Source of the DNA: Onthophagus taurus | Taxonomy: Eukaryota > Arthropoda > Insecta > Coleoptera > Scarabaeidae | Direction: 5' to 3' | Assembly (NCBI RefSeq): GCF_036711975.1 | Contig: NC_091971.1 | Location: 6,827,501-6,891,500, forward strand | Length of the DNA: 64,000 bases | Position numbers and translations under genes: made by a program | In this document: in pieces, positions 33,754-43,920 of the stretch | Layout of the letters: each line of letters opens with the position of its first letter | Position numbering within the stretch: the first letter of the stretch is position 1 | The notes under the pieces: model-generated | The model's input: the letters and a program-made list of their open reading frames with translations, nothing else | What the model was told of the DNA's origin: nothing | Databases searched by the model: none

Positions 33754-33818
33754 CTAAATAAATTTTCAATGGTTTTTTTTTATTAAATATTAATTAAGAG
33801 AATTTAATATTAAATTAC

Positions 33819-34085
33819 TTATTTTCCAACATCTTCATTTAACATATCTTCAAGTTTATCTTTAACACTTCCAAAAACTTCTTTACAAATGACATCTCCA
33901 GATTCATCACTTATTTTATCAACAATTTCATCACCAGATTTTGAAATAAAACACTTCTTGTAGGTGAATTGAGTAAAATTAACTGTGTTTATTAAACTAT
34001 CTTCATTATTTTCGATGGTTAAAGATTGAATTGAAACTAATAATTTTAAAAGGAGAACACCAAAAAGCAACGAAAATAACCTCAT
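33819..34085 (-). CDS. small secreted protein of unknown function (88 aa)
   Basis: Single-exon frame of 88 residues starting MRLFSLLFGVLLLKLLVSI, a clear signal peptide probably cleaved after IQS. The mature part, about 67 residues, is acidic with only two cysteines (KKCFISKSG and DVICKEVFG) and ends LEDMLNEDVGK. I recognise no family; two cysteines do not suffice for a defensin-like fold. A truncated copy of its 5' end lies just downstream. The upstream in-frame codon at 34097 is TTG, so the ATG at 34085 is the start. Confidence 0.55.
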   Translation of the reverse strand: MRLFSLLFGVLLLKLLVSIQSLTIENNEDSLINTVNFTQFTYKKCFISKSGDEIVDKISDESGDVICKEVFGSVKDKLEDMLNEDVGK

Positions 34086-35113
34086 TTTGTGGCACAAATT
34101 TAATTATAATTATGGACCTTCTTTATTAATTTCCTCGTTTTTGTACTAATTTTATCTTTATTACGATTTGTGTCTAGACAGAAACAATAAACGTTTTATT
34201 TTTAATACTGTAATAAAAAATTTCATTCTAGAACATGTAAGGTTATGTTTTTAATTATTTTTCATTTAATTTGTTATTAACAAATTATTCTCAGGATCAT
34301 TTAGTTTTCTTTTAATAATAACTCAACGTTTAGATGCACAAATATATGTTGGATTAGATCGTTTTGGACCTACATATTGCCCTTATCTGTAATCTTTTGG
34401 ACAATGGTGTATCAGTGATGAAAGAGACTTATAAATAAGATTTTTTGGTTAAGTTGGGTTAAAAAAATAAGTGCTAAATTGTAGAAACCTTAATATAATT
34501 TTATTTAATTTATAGAAAAGAAAAAAGATCCTATCACAAAAAAAAGAATCTTCAAAATATTACTTCATTCAACTAAAAAAAGAAACAATATAATAATGAA
34601 AATAAAGTTATGCTTCACAAAAATAAAATAAAATAGCTTCCAATTCATTCCAAATTCAATCCTTAAAAGAAAATGAATGATTGTATTAAAACGTAAATAT
34701 TTCTTCATATTTTAAACTAAGTATCAAACGACACTATAAACAACGGCCAAAATGGGAAAAAGTATTATTTTTTTAGTTTTAAATAAGTGTACAGCGGTAC
34801 GTTAACCACAAAGATTACAATACATTCGTACAGAGCAAAGTAAAGTCAAAACAACGGGCTCAAACAAGTGTCATTCTGTCAATATATCTCAAAGAAAATT
34901 ATTAATAATCAATCATTTCGGTTTAAGCTGGAGGCGAATTTTGGGGGTTAGGAGGTAAAGGGAAATATGTTTTAATAAGGAGTTTTGCTTTTTTGCAATT
35001 TTTCTTTTTTGCAAGTATAGTATGGGGTGGGACGATAGAAATTATCATTATTTAATTAATTATTGGTTGTTATACTCGACAGAACGACAAGGTCTGGCTA
35101 CGCCCACCCACCG
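34086..35113. other. intergenic region including the eIF4E 3' UTR
   Basis: About 1 kb between the secreted-protein start and the eIF4E stop, on the 3' side of eIF4E. The eIF4E mRNA likely extends into it. I see no coding frame or repeat. Confidence 0.45.
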
Positions 35114-36007
35114 TTATACGGTATACGAGTTCTTGGTGACCGAACCGGCCTTGTCTATGGTGTCTTTATGGACTTGGTAGCCGATCGTCACCTTCGGCGA
35201 GATGCGCAATCTATCTTTTAATTTCCTACCAATTTCTATAACAGCTGCAGCCCTCATTGCATCCGCAGTCCATATTCCTACATACAAAAAATAATTATAA
35301 TTTAATTTTAAATCATTAAAACGGAATTATTTTTACCTATTTTATCACCTTTTCCCCTTATATTCACCACAGCACCGCATACATCTTCAGAATTTTCAAA
35401 CGCTTCCCCAATTAGGCAAAGAATCTAATTAAAAAATAAAGTTAATTTACAGTTCCCTGTAATTTATAACTAAAAAGTGAGTCATTGCACAAAAATGTGA
35501 AAGGCGAAACTTACAACATCTAGCCAAAATCGATCAAGATCATTTCCACGTTGTTTCTTATCCAAATTAATAAGCCAACGGCCGCCCCTTTTATTAGCAT
35601 CATCCTCCCACATGGGTCTGATGCCCTTCTTAAATAGCGAATAATCGCAACCTTGCCTAAGCTCGCTAGCCAACTTTATGTGGTTGTAAAGGCTCCAAAA
35701 GTCCTCCACCGTTTCAAACGACGCGATTTCCTTCTGGTTCTTTTCCCAGGTGTTGGCACGATCGTTCTCAAAGTACCACAGGGTCCAACAATTTTGCAGA
35801 GGGTGTTTCATCGAATAATCTATCGTGTCGATCATCTGATCCGGTTCCTGCCTCTCGTTTTTATCGTTCTAAACAAATAAAAAATGTCGATTAAAACGTG
35901 AGGCTCGTCAATATGCTTGCGGAGTATATTTTAGGTTAGGTTCGGGTAGATGATGTTCTAATAAAAAAGCGGTTTATTACCTCGTTTTCTAACGAATTCG
36001 TAGACAT
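35114..36007 (-). CDS. eIF4E: eIF4E, cap-binding translation initiation factor (210 aa)
   Basis: Binds the 5' cap of mRNAs and eIF4G in the eIF4F complex. Exons: 35981-36007 (9 codons), 35515-35868, 35337-35424 and 35114-35277, 210 residues against about 217 in human. Conserved features: HPLQNCWTLWYFENDR with cap- and eIF4G-region tryptophans, IRPMWEDDANKRGGRWLI with the Trp-Glu pair that stacks on and contacts the cap, RFWLDVILCLIGEAF, DVCGAVVNIRGKGDKIGIWT with the basic residues that contact cap phosphates, and the C-terminus SVTKNSYTV. The first exon is tiny, a common arrangement in this family. Intron 2 contains a fragment of the inverted-repeat family found in stc intron 3. No residue needed for cap binding appears lost. 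Confidence 0.96.
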
Positions 36008-36581
36008 TTTCGCAGAAGACGTACAGCCCTGTTAGCAAAAAGAAAGTTTAATTTTTGCTTTTTTTGATTGAGTTACGAGCCGACCACTATCGGCTTCGCA
36101 CCTAAATTCACTCCAATCAATTAAGCGGTTTATTTAAATTTAAGAATAAAAGAAAATGAATTTTTACTTCATTTCATCAAATTAAATTTATTGTTTTTAA
36201 AATTATTATAGTTAAGTTTATTAACGGTTAATTGAAATAAAGTAAACATGATAAAATTAATTTTTGACAGATTAAAGGTTTAGTTGACTAATTTCACTCA
36301 AATGATTATTAATTTATTGGTTTATTACAGATTAATAATAAATATTTGTTATATTTAGGATCAAAATGATCATTTTATTAATTTTTATTGTATAAAAATT
36401 TATTTTGACATATTTGTCATTATTATCTAAAGGAGAAAGAATTTTGTTAAAACGATTTGTAACTAATTTCGCATGAATATTTCAAATTATGAATTAAATT
36501 TTAATTATTATAACGAATTTTAGTGTAAATAATAATTTTAATATAATTTTATTGACTGTATTAATAAATTTTATTATAATC
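36008..36581. other. eIF4E upstream region
   Basis: Contains the presumed eIF4E promoter (a GC-richer patch near 36060-36110) and then AT-rich sequence. No gene is seen. Confidence 0.4.
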
Positions 36582-36762
36582 TTATTTCTTTTTTTGGATG
36601 GAATTTGTTTTGGCTGTTTGAAAGGCGGGTAATTTGAATATGAGGGTGATGAATTTGTGTTTTAAGAAGGAACTTACCCACATTTTTGTTGAGATATGAC
36701 AATACACTAAAATTCAAAACGAACACAAATGAAACAAATATGTGAGTAGTTTTTATTTTCAT
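36582..36762 (-). CDS. candidate 38-residue secreted peptide, two exons
   Basis: Exon 1 (36678-36762) encodes a signal-peptide-like start (MKIKTTHIFVSFVFVLNFSV) and ends at a canonical donor (G|GTAAGT). After a short intron, an acceptor CAAACAG leads to exon 2 (36582-36613), which joins in phase to give a basic tail ending KTNSIQKKK and a stop. An AATAAA-type signal follows at once. Without splicing the frame would run 62 residues. The mature peptide would be only about 15 residues, so this is either a tiny peptide gene or a chance frame. I do not recognise it. Confidence 0.3.
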
Positions 36763-36841
36763 CAGCCAACTTTAATATTTTCAAAAATATTATTTTAATA
36801 ATCCTGTCAATCAATTTATTTTACATTTGGTTTGCAATAAA

Positions 36842-39289
36842 ATGAATCCCGATGATCCTGCAAACCCGAATTATACCCAACCAGCCACACTTCCAGTTCC
36901 GCAACAAAGTCAACTTCCAAGTTATTTAAGCTTTGGTCATTACAGCATTAATACGAAAGGATATCGAAAGATTGACGATGAGCTCCAGCCCCGCGGAAGT
37001 ATCATTCTCCCACAACTCCAACAATCAGAAAGAAAATTTTTCGAGATGGTAGCTTGTAATGATATAGCCGCAGTACGAGACTTTTTACAAGAAAATCCTC
37101 ATTTTAACATAAACTGTGTGAATTTTCAAGGAGTATCAGCTCTCCATATCGCAGTTCAAAACGTTTCGGAGAATATGGTTGAATTGTTAATAAGCCAACC
37201 GGATATTGAAATAGGCGATTGTGTTCTCCATGCAATCCGAGATAACCAAATCAAAATTTTAAAAATTCTCTTAAATAAACTCCATCAAACAGCTCCAGGA
37301 TTTGAATTTGTTGGTGTAACTAATAGTTCGGATTTTCCAGAGTATGTCACGCCTTTAATTTTAGCCGCTCAATGCGGTCACTTTGAAATAATCGAACTTT
37401 TGATCGAAAGAGGACATAAAATCGTTAAACCACATCCTCCAGATTGCCAATGTCACGAATGTCGAGCTCAATACTTAGCGGATGATTTATTACACGGAGA
37501 AACGTTGAGATTAAATTTATATCGTGCAGTTTCAAATCCATCTTATATTTGCCATTCGACGTATGACCCAATTTTAACAGCTTTCCAACTATCGAAAGAG
37601 TTAATGGATTCGGCTTACGTTGTGCCGCAATTAAAAACTGCCTATCAAGAATTAGCGAATGAAATAAGCCAATTTGCTGTTGATTTAATCGGTTGTTGTA
37701 GAAGTACGGAAGAAATGGATTTAGTTTTAAAACAGGTTGATGGATTGTATGTTTCACCTCATTTTTTGTACCCTCGATTACTTCTGGCTATTGATTACAA
37801 ACAAAAACATTTTGTTGCGCATCCAAATTCGCGGCAAATGATTGATACTGCTTGGCATCGAGAATTTCGCGAATGGAAATACAAATCGATTTTAATTAAA
37901 GCTTTATATCCGTTTTTCAGACTTTTAATGATACCTGTTATTGCTATTTTATGTTTGGTTATGCCACATCATCATTTAGTTACGTTTTATTCGATTCCAG
38001 TGAATAAAATGTTGAGTCACATGGCAGCTTATTTTATTTTTTTGGTTATAATTTTTTTGGAGAGTAACATTGATAAAAAAGAAGCTAAAAGAGGGCCTCC
38101 AAATTCAGGGTTGGAGCCGGTTATCATTATTTTTGTAATTAGTAGGATTTGGAGTAGTTTTCGTTTGTGTATGATTAGAGGCCCAGCAAGGCATTTCAAA
38201 AAATTATGGAATTGGTATGATTTGGTCAATTATATTTTGTATCTTTTAACGTTTTCTTTCTGGGTTTTTGCTGCTATTGATGTTCGCGATAATGGGCAAG
38301 TTGATTTAGAACGGAAGTATTGGCATCATTTGGATTACACTTTAATTGCAGAAGGAACTTTTGCAATAGCCGTTGTGATGTCTTTTTTTCGTACGATGAA
38401 TTTGATGCGTTTAAACTACATGCTTGGTCCGTTACAAATATGTTTGGGAAAAATGAGTGCTGATATAGCGAGATATCTAACCATGTTTGCATTAATTATA
38501 ATTGCTTTTACATGCGGAACTTGTCGCCTATATCACTATTACGAAGGTATGGTTCAAATTGATAAAGAAACTGGGGTGAAAAAGTCCCAAGAAGATTCTT
38601 TTGTAAGTTTCGCCGCCGCTTTAAAAACTTATTTTTGGGCGATTTTTTGTATGTCTGGTTTAAGTTCGGGCGATGTTATCATCGAAACTTTACCCGGAGA
38701 ACAAGAAAATACTTACATTTACAACACGCACGAGTTTACTGAAGCTGTCGGCTACATTGCCTTCGCCCTTTTCGAAGTAATCATTGTCATCGTTCTTTTA
38801 AACATGTTAATTGCGACAATGTCGAATACTTACCAAAGAGTTATTGATAATGTTGATATTGAATACGCGTTTGGAAAAACGGAGTTTTATATGGAATACA
38901 TGGCCCAAACTTGTCTTCCGCCTCCGCTAAACTTAATTCCTACTGCAAGAGGATTAGGTTCGATTTTTGAGTGGTTGCACGTTTTAACGAAAACGCCCCC
39001 ACAGAAAAAAGCTCGATTTACTTTAACGAATTGTTGCTTTATTGAAACTGAAATGGACGAACAATTAACGAAGGATTTTCCTATTTTAATGACGCAATTA
39101 ATTCAAAGATATTTTAGAGAAAAAGATGTTTCTTCTGATAAAATTTCAACTGATGTTGATGTGGTTAAACAAGATTTAAATGAAATTAGAAGTATTTTAA
39201 GGGAATCTTTGCAACCGGTAATAGTTGTTGACTTGGCTGGGGATGATGAAAATCCACCGGGTCAAGGAATTCCAGATCGGATGCCATAA
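36842..39289 (+). CDS. TRPC-type cation channel, intronless copy 1 (815 aa)
   Basis: Six-helix TRP channel subunit of the TRPC class (relatives: trp, trpl, Trp-gamma), non-selective cation channels downstream of receptor and phospholipase C signalling. One continuous frame: N-terminal ankyrin repeats (NFQGVSALHIAVQN, VTPLILAAQCGHFEIIELLI), a TRPC zinc-site motif (HPPDCQCHEC, starting at residue 198), the TRPC segment YDPILTAFQLSKEL, membrane helices, and the pore TYFWAIFCMSGLSS. The S6 end is IVLLNMLIATMSNTY, followed by a TRP box (EYAFGKTEF) and PPPLNLIPT. At the pore position where Drosophila TRP and Trp-gamma have Asp (FGLVDL type), this copy has Gly606. TRPC genes normally have many introns; this one has none. 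I start at the first ATG (36842), since the frame upstream begins with TTG. Confidence 0.9.
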   Translation: MNPDDPANPNYTQPATLPVPQQSQLPSYLSFGHYSINTKGYRKIDDELQPRGSIILPQLQQSERKFFEMVACNDIAAVRDFLQENPHFNINCVNFQGVSALHIAVQNVSENMVELLISQPDIEIGDCVLHAIRDNQIKILKILLNKLHQTAPGFEFVGVTNSSDFPEYVTPLILAAQCGHFEIIELLIERGHKIVKPHPPDCQCHECRAQYLADDLLHGETLRLNLYRAVSNPSYICHSTYDPILTAFQLSKELMDSAYVVPQLKTAYQELANEISQFAVDLIGCCRSTEEMDLVLKQVDGLYVSPHFLYPRLLLAIDYKQKHFVAHPNSRQMIDTAWHREFREWKYKSILIKALYPFFRLLMIPVIAILCLVMPHHHLVTFYSIPVNKMLSHMAAYFIFLVIIFLESNIDKKEAKRGPPNSGLEPVIIIFVISRIWSSFRLCMIRGPARHFKKLWNWYDLVNYILYLLTFSFWVFAAIDVRDNGQVDLERKYWHHLDYTLIAEGTFAIAVVMSFFRTMNLMRLNYMLGPLQICLGKMSADIARYLTMFALIIIAFTCGTCRLYHYYEGMVQIDKETGVKKSQEDSFVSFAAALKTYFWAIFCMSGLSSGDVIIETLPGEQENTYIYNTHEFTEAVGYIAFALFEVIIVIVLLNMLIATMSNTYQRVIDNVDIEYAFGKTEFYMEYMAQTCLPPPLNLIPTARGLGSIFEWLHVLTKTPPQKKARFTLTNCCFIETEMDEQLTKDFPILMTQLIQRYFREKDVSSDKISTDVDVVKQDLNEIRSILRESLQPVIVVDLAGDDENPPGQGIPDRMP

Positions 39290-40548
39290 TTACTTTTTAA
39301 TTTAATATTTAACACTATATTAGGATTTATAACCAAAATCTTCATCAATACTGTACAACTTTATTATATTATTATTGTTATTATTAATTTTATTATAATT
39401 GATAAAATCTGCAAAACTAACCACACTTTTATTTTCAAAACAGTTTTATAATTATGCTGTAAAATATCACTTTTTCCTCAACAATTGGAGATATTAACAT
39501 ATTTTAGGACTTTTCATTTATACTATACTTTTTCTTTTAATTTAAACATTGTTTATTCAAATAAATTTTGTGCTCTCCAAACATTTAATTTAGATGTTAT
39601 TGGTCCAAATGTGCTATAATTATCATTCTGCTTGATTTAAAGTATATTGATTAAAGCATAGCTGAACAAATAATAGTAATAAGATTAATATAAAAGCACT
39701 TTATTGCAAAACTGTATTGTTCATTTTGAAACATAACCTAAATCATGTGTCAATAAATAATACCCATAATACCATACAAAAATCTATTATAGCGCCATCT
39801 GTTGACGAAAAGTCAGTTATAAAAATAAAAGCTATGTATTTTGAGAGATTAAGAACACCATTTGTAATAATTTATTACCTAATAATAAGATTTAAGCGTA
39901 AAGCCAATAATTAAGCGGGATTAAAGATGAAAAACGGGCAAAAGAGTATTTGGATTTTACAATAAATCCATAGACGGCTACATGAAAATCACGTTAGATG
40001 TCGCTGATGTCTCAAATTCATTCGACGCACAATTTGGCCAAATTTGGCACAATTTGAGAAAACTAACCTAAAAGGGTCACATACGTTTTTACTTCTAATA
40101 TTTTAATTAAATTTATCGTTTATTGTATAACGTATTAATAAAAACGAAGTTACAGTTGTTAATCATATTAGGGTCGATTACTGAAGTAAGTATCTAAAAT
40201 AATTTAATAGTTAGTAACATAACCTAAAAAGCATTTTTAGTTATTTTTCTCAGATTGGGGAATTAAAAGACAATTATTGAAGCAGTAATATGGATTTGGA
40301 TTCCAACGTTGTGCCAACGCTCAATTTCAACAAAAGGTACAGTCTATTCTCTTTTATTTATTTCTTATCTGATGTTAAGTGTACCAATATTAAATGAATG
40401 TCTTGATACAAATTGTATTCTACAAGTAATTTATTTATGGACATTTTAGTAAGCTCTGTTTAAAAATTTGTCACTTAAAATCAAAATTTGACAAAAACCA
40501 TCAATTTCACCTAATTTCCAACTAATTCCCTTATTATTAATTATCGAA
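39290..40548. other. intergenic region between the two TRPC genes
   Basis: AT-rich sequence containing the 3' region of copy 1 and the promoter of copy 2. It holds one candidate short exon at 40291 (listed separately). I see no other gene and no clear transposon ends. Confidence 0.45.
40291..40337 (+). other. possible orphan first exon (16 residues)
   Basis: ATG at 40291 opens MDLDSNVVPTLNFNKR and meets a donor-like AG|GTACAG at 40336-40339. No in-phase downstream exon was found before the second TRPC gene. It could be the first exon of a longer gene that spans or flanks TRPC copy 2, or chance. Confidence 0.2.
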
Positions 40549-43032
40549 ATGGACCGTGATAATTACAAATATGATCCAAACTTACTTGCACCACCGGGAG
40601 CTGGAAATAGAGAAGCAGGTGGCCAACAAGGAGGAGAAAACCAACCTGCGGGTGCAACTCTTCAACCAAGATTATCGAGAATGTTCCACTTACCAACCGG
40701 ATTAAGTATAGGAAGATATAGTTTTAGCGCAAAAGGTTATCGAAAATTAGAGGTCGAACCAGACCTTCAAAAACGAGCGAGTATTCTGTTACCTCATCTA
40801 CAAGAACCCGAAAAACGTTTCTTTGAATTAGTCGCAACAAACGAACTTCAACGCGTTAAAGAATTTCTTTTAGACAATCCAACTTTTAATATAAACTGTG
40901 TTAACTTTCAAGGTGTTTCAGCGCTTCATATTGCCGTGCAAAACCATGCGGATCAAATGGTTGAATTTTTACTTCAACAACCGAATATTGATATCGGCGA
41001 TTGCGTTTTAATCGCAATTCGGGATAATGACATAAAAATTTTGCAATTATTATTGAATAAGTTACAAGAAATTGCGCCTGGATTAGAATTTGTTGGTGTT
41101 ACGAATAGCTCGGATTTTCCGGATTACGTGACCCCTATGATTTTAGCCGCTCAATGCGGACACTTTGAAATTATTGAATTATTAATTGAACGTGGACATA
41201 AACTTATTAAACCTCATCTACCCAATTGTCGTTGTATCGATTGCGTTCAAATTTACGAATTGAGTGATTTATTACATGGCGAGACTTTAAGATTAAATTT
41301 GTATCGAGCTGTTACTAACCCAGCATATATTTGTCATTCAACACACGATCCGATATTAACAGCTTTTGAATTATCTAAGGAATTAAAAAGTTGTGCTACA
41401 ATGGTAGCTGAATTTAAAGCGGCTTATATAGATTTATCGGAAGAAATATCAAATTTCGCAGTTGATTTAATTGCTTGTTGTCGAAGTACCGAAGAGGTAG
41501 ATATGATTTTAAAAAATCCAACTGGGGTTCATATGGCGGGACAATTTCTTTATCCCAGATTAAAATTGGCTATGGATTATAAACAAAAACGATTTGTAGC
41601 TCATCCCAACACACAACAAATAGTTGTAATGACTTGGCAAGGAGATTTTTATGATTGGAAGTTTAAACCTTTCGTCGTCAAATTATTTTATCCTTTTTTT
41701 CGACTTTTATTGATACCTTTAGTGACGATTATGTGTATAATTATGCCAAATCATAGTTTGGTTAAACATTATTCGATTCCGCTAAATAAAATGTTAACAC
41801 ATACTGCTTCTTATATGGTGTTTTTGGTGATTATCTTCTTAGAGTCGAATATGAATAAGAAAAGTATGAAGCGGGGAGCCCCAGATTCAGGGTTAGAGCC
41901 GATTATAATCGTTTTTGTGGCCAGTTTGATTTGGAGTAGTCTTCGTGTGTGCTTAATAATGGGTCCGATGCGTCATTTTGCCCAACTTTGGAATTGGTTT
42001 GATTTGGTTATGTACGTTTTGTATATTGTTACTTTTATTTTTTGGTTGGCAGCATCGATAGATGTTCAACAAAACGATCAAGCCGATTTAGAACGCAAAT
42101 ATTGGCACCATTTGGATCCTACGTTAATAGCTGAAGGAACTTTTGCGATCGCTGTGGTTATGTCGTTTTTTCGAATGCTAAATTTGGTGAGATTACATCA
42201 ACACATGGGACCTTTACAAATTTGTATGGGAAAAATGAACGCTGATATTGGAAAATATTTATTAATTTTTGCCTTAATTATTATATCCTTTACGTGTGGG
42301 ACTTGTAGGTTGTATCATTACTACGAAGGGATGGTTCAAACTGATAAAAGTACCGGAATACAAAAATCCCAAGAAGATTCTTTTGTAAATTTCGCCGGAG
42401 CATTAAAAACGTATTTTTGGGCAATTTTTTGTATGTCAGATTTATCTTCGGGAGATGTTGTTATCGAAACTTTACCCGGTGAAGTTGAAAACACCTACAT
42501 CGTTAACGAACATAGTTTTACGGAAGCTGTTGGACATACCGCTTTCGCAATTTTTGAAATTTTAATCGTTATCATTTTATTAAACATGCTTGTTGCGACT
42601 ATGTCCACCACATTTCAAAAAGTCACCGATAACGTTAACGTTGAATGGACTTTTGGTAAAACGGAATTATACATAAACTTTATGCACCAAACGGTTTTAC
42701 CACCGCCGTTAAATCTTATTCCTACAGCCTCGGGGGTTACTCATACCCTCGATTGGATTCATGTTTTTATAAAAACCCACCACGAGAAAACCGCGAAATT
42801 CACTTTAACTAATTGTTGCTACATTGAGAGACACCCCGATGCAAAAATGATGAAGGATTTTCCTGTTTTGATGACGCAACTCGTTCAGAGATATTTTAGA
42901 GAGAAAGATGTCGCTAATGAAGGGAATCAATTGGGGGAAATTGAGGGAATTAGAGCTGAAATTGCTGATATTAAAGGACTTTTAAAGGAGGCTTTTGCTT
43001 CTTTTGCTATGGATTTACCTCCAGATCAATAA
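40549..43032 (+). CDS. TRPC-type cation channel, intronless copy 2 (827 aa)
   Basis: Tandem paralog of the preceding gene, on the same strand and also without introns; similarity is high through the ankyrin region, membrane core and C-terminal segment. It starts MDRDNYKYDPNLLAPPG with a longer Gly/Gln-rich leader. Landmarks: NFQGVSALHIAVQN, the zinc-site motif HLPNCRCIDC, HDPILTAFELSKEL, pore TYFWAIFCMSDLSS, S6 IILLNMLVATMSTTF, TRP-box region EWTFGKTEL and PPPLNLIPT. Here the pore position equivalent to the Drosophila TRP selectivity aspartate is Asp (residue 631), unlike copy 1. Both copies end in a KDFPVLMTQLVQRYFREKD-type segment followed by a short divergent tail. Two intronless neighbours suggest one retroposition followed by tandem duplication. 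Confidence 0.9.
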   Translation: MDRDNYKYDPNLLAPPGAGNREAGGQQGGENQPAGATLQPRLSRMFHLPTGLSIGRYSFSAKGYRKLEVEPDLQKRASILLPHLQEPEKRFFELVATNELQRVKEFLLDNPTFNINCVNFQGVSALHIAVQNHADQMVEFLLQQPNIDIGDCVLIAIRDNDIKILQLLLNKLQEIAPGLEFVGVTNSSDFPDYVTPMILAAQCGHFEIIELLIERGHKLIKPHLPNCRCIDCVQIYELSDLLHGETLRLNLYRAVTNPAYICHSTHDPILTAFELSKELKSCATMVAEFKAAYIDLSEEISNFAVDLIACCRSTEEVDMILKNPTGVHMAGQFLYPRLKLAMDYKQKRFVAHPNTQQIVVMTWQGDFYDWKFKPFVVKLFYPFFRLLLIPLVTIMCIIMPNHSLVKHYSIPLNKMLTHTASYMVFLVIIFLESNMNKKSMKRGAPDSGLEPIIIVFVASLIWSSLRVCLIMGPMRHFAQLWNWFDLVMYVLYIVTFIFWLAASIDVQQNDQADLERKYWHHLDPTLIAEGTFAIAVVMSFFRMLNLVRLHQHMGPLQICMGKMNADIGKYLLIFALIIISFTCGTCRLYHYYEGMVQTDKSTGIQKSQEDSFVNFAGALKTYFWAIFCMSDLSSGDVVIETLPGEVENTYIVNEHSFTEAVGHTAFAIFEILIVIILLNMLVATMSTTFQKVTDNVNVEWTFGKTELYINFMHQTVLPPPLNLIPTASGVTHTLDWIHVFIKTHHEKTAKFTLTNCCYIERHPDAKMMKDFPVLMTQLVQRYFREKDVANEGNQLGEIEGIRAEIADIKGLLKEAFASFAMDLPPDQ

Positions 43033-43920
43033 TTTGATTTTTAAAATAGTTTATGTATTTTTTAATTATAATATATAAGTTTACATAAGAATATTAAGTT
43101 ATTGAGTGAGGTGAGTAGATTAGATATCTTTGGTATTCCTCTTGAAGAAAGAGTTTAATGTTGTCTTTTAAAAATAGTACAAAAATATTGAGGTTAATTT
43201 GTGAAATTTGACGGTTAGTAAGGCTACGTTCAAATAATTTACTGTTAAAAACGAAGGATTAATTCAAAATGTGGTAATGAATCATATTTTATTATTTTTC
43301 ATTTTAAAACTCCGAATATCTTAATATCAATTAAAAATGAATGGGTTTTATATCGATAATCGATTTTAAAACGATTTAGTAGATGATTAGTGAGGTTAAT
43401 TTTTTCTAAAACGTCAAATTTGACATATATGCTTTTTATACAGTCGATTTTTTGTTTATAATCGAAATGTAAGGTCAAAGAAGTATTTATTATGTAATTT
43501 TTTGCAGTGATGGACACAATTTTTCCTCATATCTTGCAACCGCTTCGGATTTTCGGGCTTCGAGTTACTTATGTCTTCTGGGTTAACTGGTGTATGAAAA
43601 TGGGGAGTGTTACTTAGTTCACCCTCAATTGGTACAGATAATGCTTCGGTAAGTACATTTTTTACATCTTTGAAATGGTTGAATCGTGATCCACGCCTTT
43701 TTTAAGAAGTGACTTTCGGTAATGTCGAATGTGTACTTGGAAGTTGAAAAATAAAAATATAACTCGGTAGAGGTTACATATAATTTTTAGATTGACAGTT
43801 CAAATAGGGTGTACATAACCTCACTGATTAGTTGGTGATGTTAAAAATTAGTGTAGAATAATCAAAAAGATTAATAAAATTAACCAAGCTTAATATATTA
43901 AAGGATACATTTAAAACCTG
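43033..43920. other. intergenic region between TRPC copy 2 and the esterase cluster
   Basis: AT-rich. From about 43800 it is homologous to the 3' flank of esterase B (near 46590-46830), marking the edge of the esterase duplication. No gene is seen. Confidence 0.45.
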
